Below, in pieces: positions 7,916 to 16,671 of a DNA stretch of 64,000 nucleotides. The translations under genes and the position numbers were made by a program. Location: positions 124,001 through 188,000 of the forward strand of contig JADKEF010000004.1 in NCBI GenBank assembly GCA_016718135.1, read 5' to 3'. Below the pieces are notes generated by a model, which was not told the origin of the DNA, did no database searches, and saw nothing but the letters and a program-made list of their open reading frames with translations. This DNA is from Acidobacteriota bacterium. Lineage in GTDB: Bacteria > Acidobacteriota > Blastocatellia > Pyrinomonadales > Pyrinomonadaceae. Position 1 is the stretch's first letter; each line of letters begins with the position of its first letter.

Positions 7916-9625
7916 ATGAAAGGGCCATTGTTTTCATTATTAATAATTATCGTGTCTGCGATGTCGTCCCACATCGCGGCTCAGAGCCCCACGCCTACGC
8001 CGCAGTTGCCCGACGATCTCAAAGGCGTGCCTGTCGTCGCACCGGACTACCGCTCGGACGAACGCACTTTGCCCGAGATCGGCCGTGTCGGTGTCGATCT
8101 GATGCAGCAGAAAGCGCTTACACTACGTGAGGCTATCGAGATTGCACTTGAGAATAATCGCGACATCGAGGTGTCTCGTAAGACCGCTCGGATCGCGGAG
8201 TTTGACCTCGCATTGGCACGTGGAATAACCCAGCCGCGGCTTTCGGGACAGGCATACTACGACAGTACGACTACGCCGAATGTGTCGATCTTTTCGAGCA
8301 ACCAGAAGACGACCAACGGCTCGCTGCTTGGCAATGTCTCCTTAACCGGAACGCGGCTCGATAGCGGAACGCAGTTTCAGGGTTTTTTCAATAACCAACG
8401 CGTCACGACTAACAACTCGATATCCGTCCTTAGCCCGCAGCTAAATTCCAGCCTCGGATTCGCAGTGACACAGCCGCTCTTTCGAGGGCGAAAGTTTGAT
8501 GCGGCCCGCCGGTCGATCGAGATCGCCAAGCGAAACATCGAGCTTACAGATACGCAATTCCGCCAGCGTTCGATCGAGACGGTTGCAACGGTGCAAAAGG
8601 CCTACTGGGACCTGACCTTTGCTCTGAGAAACTTGCAGGTTCAGCGTGATGCTGTTCGCGATGCCAAGGACCAACTGGCACACAACCGCCGGCTTGTCGA
8701 TGAGGGCCAATTGGCTCCGATCGACATCGTCGCGTCAGAAACGCAGGTCGCCAATTTTGAACAGCTTGTTTACGACGCTCTTAACACGGTCAACGTCTCA
8801 GAGAACGTCCTCAAGAATCTGCTCTCGCCAAATCGAAACAGCAATATCTGGAACGAAGCGCTGATGCCGATCGATTCTGTCGAGATCGCGGTGCCAAACC
8901 AATCGCTCACGGAAGCGATGACGCTCGCTATCGACAACCGGCCCGAGCTTGAGGTGAACAAAGCCCAAAAGGACATAAATGCATTAGATCAAAGGCTTTA
9001 CAAGGATCAGAAGAAGCCGCAGATCGATCTTATTGCCAGCGTTTCGGAGAACGGGATCGGCGGTTCGCCCAACCGAAGTTTCGATCCGACGTTTCCGACG
9101 CCGTGCACCACCGACCCGACCTCACCGGAGTGTGCTAATCAGTTGGCGAATCTCGCTTTGCTTACGGGTAACCCTCTGACCGGCATTTTCACCAACCGCT
9201 ATCCGACATTTCGGGTCGGCGTTTCGTTCAATCTACCGCTCTTTGGTGACAAATCGGCTGCGGCCCAGTACGGCAAATCTCTCGTCGATGCCGAGCGCAT
9301 CGAGACGCAGCGTGAAGCCCTCGAACAGGGCATTCAGGTCGAGGTCCGCAACGCTTTGCAGTCGATCCGCACGGCTGAAGCGAGGTTGCGTTCTGCTGCG
9401 GTCGCCCGCGAAAATTCTGTCAAGCAATACGAGTCCGAACAGCGAAAGCTTAATGAAGGCCAGTCCGATGTTTACAAGGTCCTCGAACGCCAAACCGCTC
9501 TTGCAACAGCAAAAAGCAATGAACTCCGTGCCCGTACCGAGCTAAACAAGGCTGTAGCCGAGCTGCAAAGAGCGACCGGCAACACGCTGATCGCTAACGA
9601 CATTGAGACAAAATTGAAGAAATAG
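7916..9625 (+). CDS. TolC-family outer-membrane efflux protein
   Basis: 569 aa with a signal peptide ending near SSHIAAQ (residue 23). Two OEP repeats follow. The first has LTLREAIEIALENNRDIEVS and AVTQPLFRGRKFDAARRSIE; the second has LTEAMTLAIDNRPELEVNKAQ and VGVSFNLPLFGDKSAAAQYG. This is the typical TolC duplication of beta-strands and long helices. It forms the trimeric outer-membrane exit duct for the adaptor and pump encoded upstream. An unusual Cys pair (PCTTDPTSPEC, in the second half) could form a disulfide in an extracellular loop. It is the last gene of the efflux operon. Confidence 0.93.
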   Translation: MKGPLFSLLIIIVSAMSSHIAAQSPTPTPQLPDDLKGVPVVAPDYRSDERTLPEIGRVGVDLMQQKALTLREAIEIALENNRDIEVSRKTARIAEFDLALARGITQPRLSGQAYYDSTTTPNVSIFSSNQKTTNGSLLGNVSLTGTRLDSGTQFQGFFNNQRVTTNNSISVLSPQLNSSLGFAVTQPLFRGRKFDAARRSIEIAKRNIELTDTQFRQRSIETVATVQKAYWDLTFALRNLQVQRDAVRDAKDQLAHNRRLVDEGQLAPIDIVASETQVANFEQLVYDALNTVNVSENVLKNLLSPNRNSNIWNEALMPIDSVEIAVPNQSLTEAMTLAIDNRPELEVNKAQKDINALDQRLYKDQKKPQIDLIASVSENGIGGSPNRSFDPTFPTPCTTDPTSPECANQLANLALLTGNPLTGIFTNRYPTFRVGVSFNLPLFGDKSAAAQYGKSLVDAERIETQREALEQGIQVEVRNALQSIRTAEARLRSAAVARENSVKQYESEQRKLNEGQSDVYKVLERQTALATAKSNELRARTELNKAVAELQRATGNTLIANDIETKLKK

Positions 9626-9782
9626 CGACAAAATCGGCATTTTGCTACGTTATCGGCATAATGCGACATTATCGGCGGATTGGTATTTACCTATCCGCCA
9701 TTTTCGTTTATGGTCGAGCGTGGAAGAGATGGAAGGCGAGCCTGGTAAGCTCGCAATTGAGAAGAACGTTGTCATCATTGGC

Positions 9783-10781
9783 ATGAAAACAGTTTACATA
9801 AATGCATTCAGTTCGATCGACAATCTCGAAGTTCGCGAGGTTGATGATCTGCCGAAACCGCAGGGTACCAACGTTTTGGTTCGCGTTCACGCGGCGGCGT
9901 TGAATCGCGCGGACCTGCTGCAGGTCCGCGGGCTTTATCCACCGCCGTCGGGTTATTCACCAAACATTCCCGGCCTTGAGTTTGCGGGCGAGGTTGTGGA
10001 GATTGGCGACGAGGTCACCGACATAAAACCTGGGACGCGCGTTTTCGGGATCGCTGCCGGTGAGGGACAGGCGGAGTACATCGTGTCGCACGCGAGCCTT
10101 TTGGTCGAGATACCCGAACGACTTTCATTTGTTGAAGCGGCGTGTGTGCCCGAGGCATTTATCACAGCGCACGACGCGATCGTGTCCCAGGGACGTCTGA
10201 CGGCGGGCGACACTTTGCTGATCCATGCCGTTGGTTCGGGCGTCGGACTTGCGGCATTGCAGATCGCCAAATCCTGGGACGTGTTTGTGATCGGGACTTC
10301 GCGGACGGAGGACAAGCTGGAGCGTGCCTGCGAATTCGGTCTCGACGTCGGAATTGTCGTCAGGGACGTAACCGACATTTCCGCCGGAGTGCTCGAAGCG
10401 ACTCAGGGACTTGGAGCAAACGTCATTCTCGATCTGGTCGGCGGCGACTACTTTCCGGAAGATCTAAAGAGCCTAGCGATTCTGGGACGTGTGGTTCTGG
10501 TCGGCCTAACCGCGGGGCGAACAGCCGAGATCGATCTTGGGACGGTACTGCAGAAACGAGCGCGCGTTTTTGGAACGGTGCTCCGACCACGGTCGATCGC
10601 GGAGAAAGCAGCAGCGACCGACGCGTTCGCCAGGGACGTGCTCCCGCTCCTCGCCGACGGACGCGTCCGCCCAAACCTCGACCGCACCTTTCCCCTAACC
10701 GACGTCCGCGAGGCCTACAGTTATCTGGCTTCAAACAAAAGTTTCGGCAAAGTCGTTCTTGAACTATCAACTGATAACTAA
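9783..10781 (+). CDS. NAD(P)H:quinone oxidoreductase, zinc-independent MDR family
   Basis: 332 aa from ATG 9783. Upstream in-frame codons are ignored because the family begins with a start like MKTVYINAF. The N-terminal GroES-like domain carries VRVHAAALNRADLLQVRG and PGLEFAGEVVEIGDEV. The Rossmann domain has HAVGSGVGLAALQIAKSW, and NVILDLVGGDYF completes the PIG3/QOR signature. The catalytic zinc ligands of alcohol dehydrogenases are absent, which fits quinone oxidoreductases of the TP53I3 type. These enzymes reduce quinones with NADPH. It is monocistronic and convergent with the next gene. Confidence 0.9.
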   Translation: MKTVYINAFSSIDNLEVREVDDLPKPQGTNVLVRVHAAALNRADLLQVRGLYPPPSGYSPNIPGLEFAGEVVEIGDEVTDIKPGTRVFGIAAGEGQAEYIVSHASLLVEIPERLSFVEAACVPEAFITAHDAIVSQGRLTAGDTLLIHAVGSGVGLAALQIAKSWDVFVIGTSRTEDKLERACEFGLDVGIVVRDVTDISAGVLEATQGLGANVILDLVGGDYFPEDLKSLAILGRVVLVGLTAGRTAEIDLGTVLQKRARVFGTVLRPRSIAEKAAATDAFARDVLPLLADGRVRPNLDRTFPLTDVREAYSYLASNKSFGKVVLELSTDN

Positions 10782-10783
10782 AC

Positions 10784-10845
10784 AACTAACAACTGTTGGA
10801 AAAAGGTCCTTACAGGTTTTAGTTATTTAGTTACTAGTTGTTAGT
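10784..10845. repeat. Inverted repeat between convergent genes
   Basis: AACTAACAACT (10784-10794) is perfectly inverted as AGTTGTTAGTT (10835-10845). The repeat spans the ends of two convergent genes and could act as a weak bidirectional transcription end, although no strong T run follows. Confidence 0.45.
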
Positions 10846-11138
10846 TTCGCAGCAGCGTCATCTGTCACGATGCACAATCCTGGGACGTCGAGGGCGTCGA
10901 GTTCGCTCATGAGGTGTACTGCTTGGGCATAGGTCAGGCCGCCAGCCTCGCGTCGGTCGAAGGAGACGAGCGACCATCGGGCGTCATCGAGGTCACAATC
11001 CTGGGACGCGACGACCAGCTCCTCATCGCGAGCAAGTGCCTCTCGCGCCGCCGCGAGGCTTAGATAATTGTCTCCTCCGTCACTTCCCATCTTCTTTTTA
11101 AGATGGGAAATTCCGGACCTCATCTCCTGAATTCTCAT
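10827..11138 (-). CDS. Hypothetical protein
   Basis: 103 aa, no family recognised. It starts MRIQEMRSGISHLKKKMGSD and has an Ala/Leu/Asp-rich centre (LAAAREALARDEELVVASQD) and the phrase GGLTYAQAVHLMSELDALDV near the end. No signal peptide or membrane segment is visible. The N-terminal KKK and acidic body suggest a soluble cytoplasmic protein. The gene is short and isolated, convergent with the quinone oxidoreductase and divergent from the SDR gene. Whether it is expressed is uncertain. Confidence 0.45.
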   Translation of the reverse strand: MRIQEMRSGISHLKKKMGSDGGDNYLSLAAAREALARDEELVVASQDCDLDDARWSLVSFDRREAGGLTYAQAVHLMSELDALDVPGLCIVTDDAAAKLTTSN

Positions 11139-11277
11139 AACTTTAGAGCGCCAGACACTCTATCACAGCGCAAAAAGCGATGTAAACACTTTTTTTTCAT
11201 CGACTTGCCGACTTTCTCAGGTTTGTATTAGTTTTCGAGCAAACAAAAATCCATCTTGCTAGAATGGTATTGGTCCT

Positions 11278-12349
11278 ATGCTCTACAGAGAATCTTGCTT
11301 CATTACCGGGTTTCCGGGTTTTATCGCCGGCCGGCTTATCGAAAAACTGACCGCGCCCGAGCGACAGTTTTTCCTGCTCGTCCAGCCGCAGTTCGTCGAT
11401 CGTGCGATCGAAGAGATCGAGGAGATCGCCGAGCGCACCGGCACTCCACTCGATAGCTTTGTACTGGTCGAGGGCGACATCGCGCTGCCCGACCTCGGCA
11501 TACCGCAGGCAGATCTTGAGACCATACAGTACGAGACGACCGACGTTTTTCACCTCGCGGCGGCGTACGACCTTGGCGTTTCGAAAGACGTCGCATTCAA
11601 TGTAAATCTGCAGGGCACCAAGAATGTCAACGACGTCGTTTGCTCGATCAAGAATCTGCGACGCTACAATTACGTCTCTACGTGCTACGTCGCCGGAAAG
11701 CGTGAGGGCCTGATCTACGAGAATGAGCTTGAGCACAAAGCAGGCTTTCGAAACTATTACGAGGAAACCAAATACCTCGCGGAAATGGAGGTCGAGCGTC
11801 TAAAACCGACCATGCCGGTCACGATCTACCGTCCATCGGTCGTTGTCGGCGACTCGGAAACCGGTGAAACGGCCAAGTACGATGGCATCTACAGCCTGAT
11901 CAAGTACTTGCGAAAAGCGCCGTCGATCCTCCGGCTCGTAAATGTCGGCAACGATAAGGTGAGACTCAATCTAGTTCCCGTAGATTTCGTTGTGGACAGC
12001 ATCGCCGCCCTTTCGTGCGACGAACGTGCCCTCGGCAAAACGATCGCCATCGCCGACCCAGCCCCTTTCACGACGGAACAGCTTTTCGATCTGATCGCAA
12101 AGGACATGATCGGACGCAAATCCGAATTCAAACTGCCCTTGAGTGTCGCCGAGTGGTTTCTTGAACACTGGTATCTCGCCGCCGATGACCGGCCTGCCGC
12201 ATCAGAGCGTTCCGTACTTTTTTATCTCGCAGACGTACGATACCGCGGTAGCCAACGAATTGCTCGCCCCGCATGGCATCGAGTGTCCGCGATTCGACCG
12301 ATATGTTGGCAATCTACTTGATTTTGTCGATGAATTTCCTGACCTTTGA
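11278..12349 (+). CDS. Extended SDR / thioester-reductase-like NAD-dependent protein, frameshifted near the C-terminus
   Basis: The first 300 or so residues are intact. The Rossmann motif TGFPGFIAGRLIEKL matches the extended SDR pattern, the catalytic Tyr-Lys is YYEETKY, and YRPSVVVGDSETGE is typical of fatty-acyl reductase/thioester-reductase domains. Around 12180-12200 the reading frame slips by +1: the open frame continues with an unlikely Arg-rich tail to 12321. The next frame encodes the expected family ending (YFFISQTYDTAVANELL, then FDRYVGNLLDFVDEFPDL) and stops at 12349. The coordinates span the composite gene. It may be a recent pseudogene, or a sequencing indel in the GCC-rich stretch. 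Confidence 0.75.
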
Positions 12350-12416
12350 CCTGAAATGTAATTTCCATTTTTGTCACCATGTAAAAGACAACTTGAAACC
12401 TAAGGAGAAACATTTT

Positions 12417-13214
12417 ATGCGTGATCAAGTATCTAAGATCTTTCTATTCATCGTTGCCGTAGCCGCGTGTTCACTCACGGCGACGGCCGCCGACTGGTCG
12501 AATACGATCGCCGCCGTCACGCTTGACGGCAGTCTTTACACAGTCGAAAAGAACGGAGCTCTTTACCGCACCGACCTTTCGTCAGGCAGGTACGTACAGG
12601 TTGGCAAGGCAGAGTTTGGAAATACCCGGCTGATGTTTGCCGGGCCCAAGAATCTCTTCACGCTCGAAAAGGACGGTAGCCTGTACCGCATCGAGCCATC
12701 GAGCGGTGCCTGGGCAGGTGTCGGCAAGGCCGGTGAGTGGAAGAATACCGTCGCCGGAGTATTTGTTGATACGCGTTTATTCACGGTGGAGACGAGCGGC
12801 GGATTGTTTGGGACGAATCCAATCAGCGGAGCGTGGGCCCAGGTCGGCAAGACCGAATTTGGCAATACGCGACGGATGTTCGCAGCCGACGGCATACTAT
12901 TGACGGTCGAGTCAGATGGCAGCATGTACCGAGTCAGCCCGTCGACCGGAGCCTGGTCGCGACTCGGCGAGGCCGGTGCGTGGAAAAATACCATTGCGGG
13001 AACAGTGCTGAACGGCACTCTCTACACGATCGAATCGGGCGGTGCTCTCTACGCCACAAACCCATCGACCGGTATCTGGAAACAGCTCGGCAAGGCGGAA
13101 TTTGGCAATACGCGATACATCTTCGGAGCGAACGGTTCGCTCTATACGATGGAGAACACGGGCATTTACCGGGTCGACACATCGACTGGGGCGTGGGTCC
13201 AGATCGACAAATAA
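12417..13214 (+). CDS. Secreted six-bladed tectonin-like beta-propeller protein
   Basis: 265 aa from ATG 12417 with AAGGAG 9 bases upstream. A signal peptide ends near SLTATAA. The rest is six repeats of about 38-40 residues following the pattern LYT(V/I)E..G.LYR..PS(S/T)G.W..(L/V)GKA. Repeats alternate between endings of the type EFGNTR.MF and WKNTIAG, so the protein looks like three two-blade units. The N-terminal strand DWSNTIAAV probably closes the last blade. Tectonin-type propellers bind glycans or cell-surface ligands; binding here is inference. Confidence 0.8.
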   Translation: MRDQVSKIFLFIVAVAACSLTATAADWSNTIAAVTLDGSLYTVEKNGALYRTDLSSGRYVQVGKAEFGNTRLMFAGPKNLFTLEKDGSLYRIEPSSGAWAGVGKAGEWKNTVAGVFVDTRLFTVETSGGLFGTNPISGAWAQVGKTEFGNTRRMFAADGILLTVESDGSMYRVSPSTGAWSRLGEAGAWKNTIAGTVLNGTLYTIESGGALYATNPSTGIWKQLGKAEFGNTRYIFGANGSLYTMENTGIYRVDTSTGAWVQIDK

Positions 13215-13218
13215 TTTG

Positions 13219-13554
13219 ATGGCCCCAAAGCTCATCTCAGCCATAGCCACTTTTCTCGTAAACATCGCCGCCAGCCTCCTGGTACTTTTCATGATGCTGG
13301 TGGCGATGAACGGCTTTAGCGAAAGCGACGGCGAAAAGGGCCTTGCAGTTTATCTTGTGCTTGCTTTCGCGATAACGCTATCCGTAAGCCTCGGTGCATT
13401 TTTGCTCGCCGGATGGCTTCTCGGTAAACAGTACTCTGCGATCGCGTCGACTCTTATTGCCATCTTGGTTTTTTCGATCGGGGGCGTCGTTTTGAACATC
13501 ATCAGCGGTCTGATCGGTATCGGGGTCGCCCAATATGTTCGGTTGAATTACTGA
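13219..13554 (+). CDS. Small three-TM membrane protein
   Basis: 111 aa starting at ATG 13219, only 4 bases after the propeller stop, so co-transcription is likely. Three hydrophobic segments are visible (about residues 8-30, 43-68 and 76-104), with a short acidic loop GFSESDGEKG between the first two. No family was recognised. The pairing with a secreted propeller is positional only. Confidence 0.65.
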   Translation: MAPKLISAIATFLVNIAASLLVLFMMLVAMNGFSESDGEKGLAVYLVLAFAITLSVSLGAFLLAGWLLGKQYSAIASTLIAILVFSIGGVVLNIISGLIGIGVAQYVRLNY

Positions 13555-13646
13555 CGCTCGCGGTTCTGACAAATCTATTACAATCCCACGTCCCTCGAAC
13601 TGTTACTCTATTCCTGTATTAATCTAGCTCACGCAATTTATACCTA

Positions 13647-14504
13647 ATGCAAAATGTCCTTACGTTCACGCGGGTACGACGAACGATCAATTGGCGAAAC
13701 GCCATCATGGTGACCACATTTCACCTCGTTGCTATCGGAGTTTTCTTCACATTTAGCTGGCAAAATCTCGCGGCTCTCGTGATCGGCAACTGGATCGTGG
13801 GCAGTCTGGGCGTAGGTTTGGGCTGGCACCGTTTGCTGACACATCGCAGTTTCAAGGCTCCAAAATGGCTTGAATATCTACTCTCGTCGCTCGCATGCAT
13901 GTCGATGCAAGACCCGCCGGATAAGTGGATCGCGACGCACCGCATGCATCACGCATTCACCGATACCGACAAAGATCCGCACTCGATCCGCCCCGGTTTC
14001 TGGTGGGCGCAGATCGGTTGGGTCGTCTGGGGCAAGGCTCAGGACCACGACAACGCAACGCTTCAAAAGTACGTTCCCGATCTGATGAAAGACCGTGGCC
14101 ACGTGCTGATCTCAAATTTTTACCTCGTCCCGATAATCTTATCGATCGGCGTGTTCTTCGCGATCGGCGGTTGGTCGATGGTCATCTGGGGCGTGTTCGC
14201 CCGGGTCGTCTACGGCTGGCACACGACGTGGTTCGTCAATTCGCTCTCGCATATGTACGGCGGACGGCCGCATGACACCGGCGATATGTCCACGAATAAT
14301 TGGTTCGTCGCCCTGCTCACCTTCGGCGAAGGCTGGCACAACAACCACCACATGTGGCCGACCTCCGCTCGTCACGGCACAGAGTGGTACCAATTCGATC
14401 AAAACTGGATCACGATCCGCATCTTCGAAAAGCTGGGTTGGGCAAAGAATATACGTTTATTTAACACGGAACGCCCGCCGGTCGAATTGAAACAAGCGGC
14501 GTAA
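13647..14504 (+). CDS. Acyl-CoA (delta-9 type) fatty acid desaturase
   Basis: 285 aa. The three histidine boxes of membrane diiron desaturases are complete: HRLLTH (61-66), HRMHH (98-102) and HNNHH (231-235). Transmembrane segments flank residues 20-50 and 150-185. GLGWHRLLTHRSFKAP and GEGWHNNHHMWPTSARHG are the stearoyl-CoA/acyl-lipid desaturase signatures. The enzyme introduces a cis double bond into membrane fatty acids using O2 and ferredoxin or cytochrome b5 type donors. That gives unsaturated lipids for membrane fluidity. The start has no strong Shine-Dalgarno. Confidence 0.95.
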   Translation: MQNVLTFTRVRRTINWRNAIMVTTFHLVAIGVFFTFSWQNLAALVIGNWIVGSLGVGLGWHRLLTHRSFKAPKWLEYLLSSLACMSMQDPPDKWIATHRMHHAFTDTDKDPHSIRPGFWWAQIGWVVWGKAQDHDNATLQKYVPDLMKDRGHVLISNFYLVPIILSIGVFFAIGGWSMVIWGVFARVVYGWHTTWFVNSLSHMYGGRPHDTGDMSTNNWFVALLTFGEGWHNNHHMWPTSARHGTEWYQFDQNWITIRIFEKLGWAKNIRLFNTERPPVELKQAA

Positions 14505-14637
14505 AGCACTAAGATTCGGGGAATATGAACTTCAGTCAAATGTCCTTTCTCCTCCAGGTGACGCTTTCATCTTCTCTTCTTGTCAGCCTGTTTGTCTCGA
14601 CGGTCATACGTTCTCGCAGATCTACAAGACCGAGAAC

Positions 14638-15651
14638 GTGATCCTGATCACACTCGACGGAGCCAGCACTCAGGAGATATTTGGCGGATTGGACGCAGAT
14701 ATCTTTCGCACCGTCAACAAAAACTTCGAAAAGACCGCAGCATTTAAGAACTACAACGCCGCCACGCCAACAGAACGACGCGAAAAGCTGATGCCCTTCT
14801 TCTGGAAGACGCTGATGACCTCCCACGGCTCGATCGCGGGCAATCGCAGCCTCAAGAGCGAGGTCAAGACCACGAACAAGCTGTTCTTTTCCTATCCCGG
14901 CTACTCCGAGATCCTCACCGGCCAGGCCCACGATGACGTGATCAAGAGCAACAGTCATCCGCAGAATCCGTATCCGTCATTTCTGGACTTCCTTCACCAA
15001 AAGTTCGCCGTAGGGCCGAACGCGGTCGCCGAGTTCTCTTCGTGGGACGCATTCATGAGGATCGCGACGAACAAGCCCGGCTCCTTTGTCGTCAATGCGG
15101 CGTACGCAACGTACCCAACGGATAACAAAGAAATAAATGAGCTCTTTCGTCTACAATCGCAAGTCCTCGCACCTTGGCCGAGCGTGCGGCACGACTACTT
15201 TACGTTCAAGCTCGCGATGGCCTACATGAAGGAGCACAAAACCCGTGCGATCCATATCGGTTTTGACGAGACGGACGACTACGCTCATGACAAGAATTAC
15301 GAACGCGTGCTCGACACGCTTCATATGACGGACAAGTGGATAGCGGAGTTGTGGAACTTCGTCCAAAGCGACGCACGATACAAGGGCCGTACGTCCATTG
15401 TAATTACAGTCGATCACGGTCGCGGCAATTCGCCCAAAGACTGGTCAGATCACGGCGAGGACGTTCCCGAAGCACAATATATCTGGATGGCCTTCGTCAG
15501 CCCGGATGTGCAGTTGCGTGGCGAATGGAAGGATTCCGAGACCATCTATCAAAACCAGATCGCCGCAACGCTATGCAAATTTATCGGTCTGGACTATAGT
15601 GAACAGAATCGGGAGGCCGGCAAACCCATCGCACGCCTTTTTGCGAAATAG
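14638..15651 (+). CDS. Alkaline-phosphatase-superfamily metalloenzyme, N-terminus possibly frameshifted
   Basis: 337 aa from GTG 14638. Metal motifs include VILITLDGASTQEIFGG (Asp plus Ser/Thr nucleophile), HIGFDETDDYAHD and IVITVDHGRG, which fit the sulfatase/phosphopentomutase/alkaline phosphatase fold. This frame opens without a signal peptide. An ATG at 14525 in another frame, behind a GGGG site, encodes a hydrophobic leader (MSFLLQVTLSSSLLVSLFVS) that ends out of frame. The pre-GTG frame reads SQIYKTENV, a normal family lead-in. A lost or gained base near 14593-14618 would join the leader to the enzyme. Exact substrate is unknown. Confidence 0.75.
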   Translation: MILITLDGASTQEIFGGLDADIFRTVNKNFEKTAAFKNYNAATPTERREKLMPFFWKTLMTSHGSIAGNRSLKSEVKTTNKLFFSYPGYSEILTGQAHDDVIKSNSHPQNPYPSFLDFLHQKFAVGPNAVAEFSSWDAFMRIATNKPGSFVVNAAYATYPTDNKEINELFRLQSQVLAPWPSVRHDYFTFKLAMAYMKEHKTRAIHIGFDETDDYAHDKNYERVLDTLHMTDKWIAELWNFVQSDARYKGRTSIVITVDHGRGNSPKDWSDHGEDVPEAQYIWMAFVSPDVQLRGEWKDSETIYQNQIAATLCKFIGLDYSEQNREAGKPIARLFAK

Positions 15652-15972
15652 ATGATCAAGACTTACGCAGAATTCTGGGATTTTTACGTGCGGGAGCACA
15701 GTCTGCCGCTCACTCGCCTTCTGCATTTTATCGGTACGTCCCTCGGCATTATTTGGCTGATCTGGTTCATCTGGCGAGGCACTTGGTATTACTTCCCGCT
15801 CTGCTTTGTCTCGGGTTACGGCTTTGCGTGGATCGCACATTTCATGGTCGAAAAGAATCGGCCGGCGAGCTTCAAGTATCCGTTCTGGTCGTTCATCTCT
15901 GACTACAAGATGATGTTCTATATGGCGACTGGGCGTATGAAAGCTGAGGTTGAGCGAGTTAGTTCGAGTTAA
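15652..15972 (+). CDS. DUF962/Mpo1-like membrane protein
   Basis: 106 aa, starting immediately after the preceding stop (TAGATG). The sequence has the DUF962 pattern: YAEFWDFYVREHSLPLTR, HFIGTSLGIIWL, and the C-terminal HFMVEKNRPASFKYPFWS with conserved His and NRPA. The yeast homologue Mpo1 is an Fe(II)-dependent dioxygenase in the fatty-acid alpha-oxidation of phytosphingosine. Bacterial members are mostly uncharacterised. Two or three hydrophobic stretches indicate a membrane protein. Translational coupling with the upstream gene is likely. Confidence 0.85.
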   Translation: MIKTYAEFWDFYVREHSLPLTRLLHFIGTSLGIIWLIWFIWRGTWYYFPLCFVSGYGFAWIAHFMVEKNRPASFKYPFWSFISDYKMMFYMATGRMKAEVERVSSS

Positions 15973-16029
15973 TTCCCTGGCGGACCCCACTATTCGTTTT
16001 TCCTGCCTAATAGCGTAAAATTCGAGATT

Positions 16030-16671
16030 ATGTTTGCTGAAGAGTTGATCAGTCTTAATTCGAACGCCCTGAATACGACGATCGAATTTTTGACGGCGAT
16101 GGTCACGCCGGCGTTGCTCATATCAGCAACCGGATCGCTCGTGCTCTCGACATCTACTAGACTCGGCCGGGTGGTCGACCGCGTACGTCAGCTTGAGATC
16201 CGGCTCGGCGAATTGATCTACGTCGAGGACCGCGAAGAGGTGCCGCTTTATGATAAGCGTGTCGAAGTGGTCGTCGATCTTTTGGACAAAGTGACGAGCC
16301 GTTCGCGAATATTGCAAGGAGCCCTCGGTACCTTCTATTACGGCATCGGAGCTTTTGTTCTGACAAGTGTGCTGATCGCGATCGCCGCCTTTTTTCCGAA
16401 GTATCGATTGCTGCAGTTGTTTCCTATCGCTATCGGGATCGGCGGCATCATGTGCCTTTTCTATGGCAGCCTACTGATGATCAAGGAAACGAGGATGGCG
16501 ACCGCAACAGTCAATGCCGAAATGGATTTCACCTGGGAACTCGCCCGTAACGTAGCCCCCGAAACCGTCACCGACAAATACGCACCCCACGGAAAGAATC
16601 GGGGAAAAGATCTCGCCAAGTTAAAGGAAAAACGTGACCGCAAAGTATCTAACACTCTTGGCGGAGAATAA
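16030..16671 (+). CDS. DUF2721 family membrane protein
   Basis: 213 aa. The conserved DUF2721 start is present: TPALLISATGSLVLSTSTRL followed by RVVDRVRQLE. The protein has one N-terminal hydrophobic segment, a charged cytoplasmic part with YVEDREEVPLYDKRVE, and two further transmembrane segments (about residues 110-132 and 137-155). The C-terminal tail is basic. Function is unknown for the family. The last 38 bases overlap the start of the radical SAM gene in another frame, so translation of the two is probably coupled. Confidence 0.85.
   Translation: MFAEELISLNSNALNTTIEFLTAMVTPALLISATGSLVLSTSTRLGRVVDRVRQLEIRLGELIYVEDREEVPLYDKRVEVVVDLLDKVTSRSRILQGALGTFYYGIGAFVLTSVLIAIAAFFPKYRLLQLFPIAIGIGGIMCLFYGSLLMIKETRMATATVNAEMDFTWELARNVAPETVTDKYAPHGKNRGKDLAKLKEKRDRKVSNTLGGE

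Noticed and set aside
10142..10762. 206-codon frame within the quinone oxidoreductase
   Set aside because: Arg-rich out-of-frame translation of a conserved enzyme gene.
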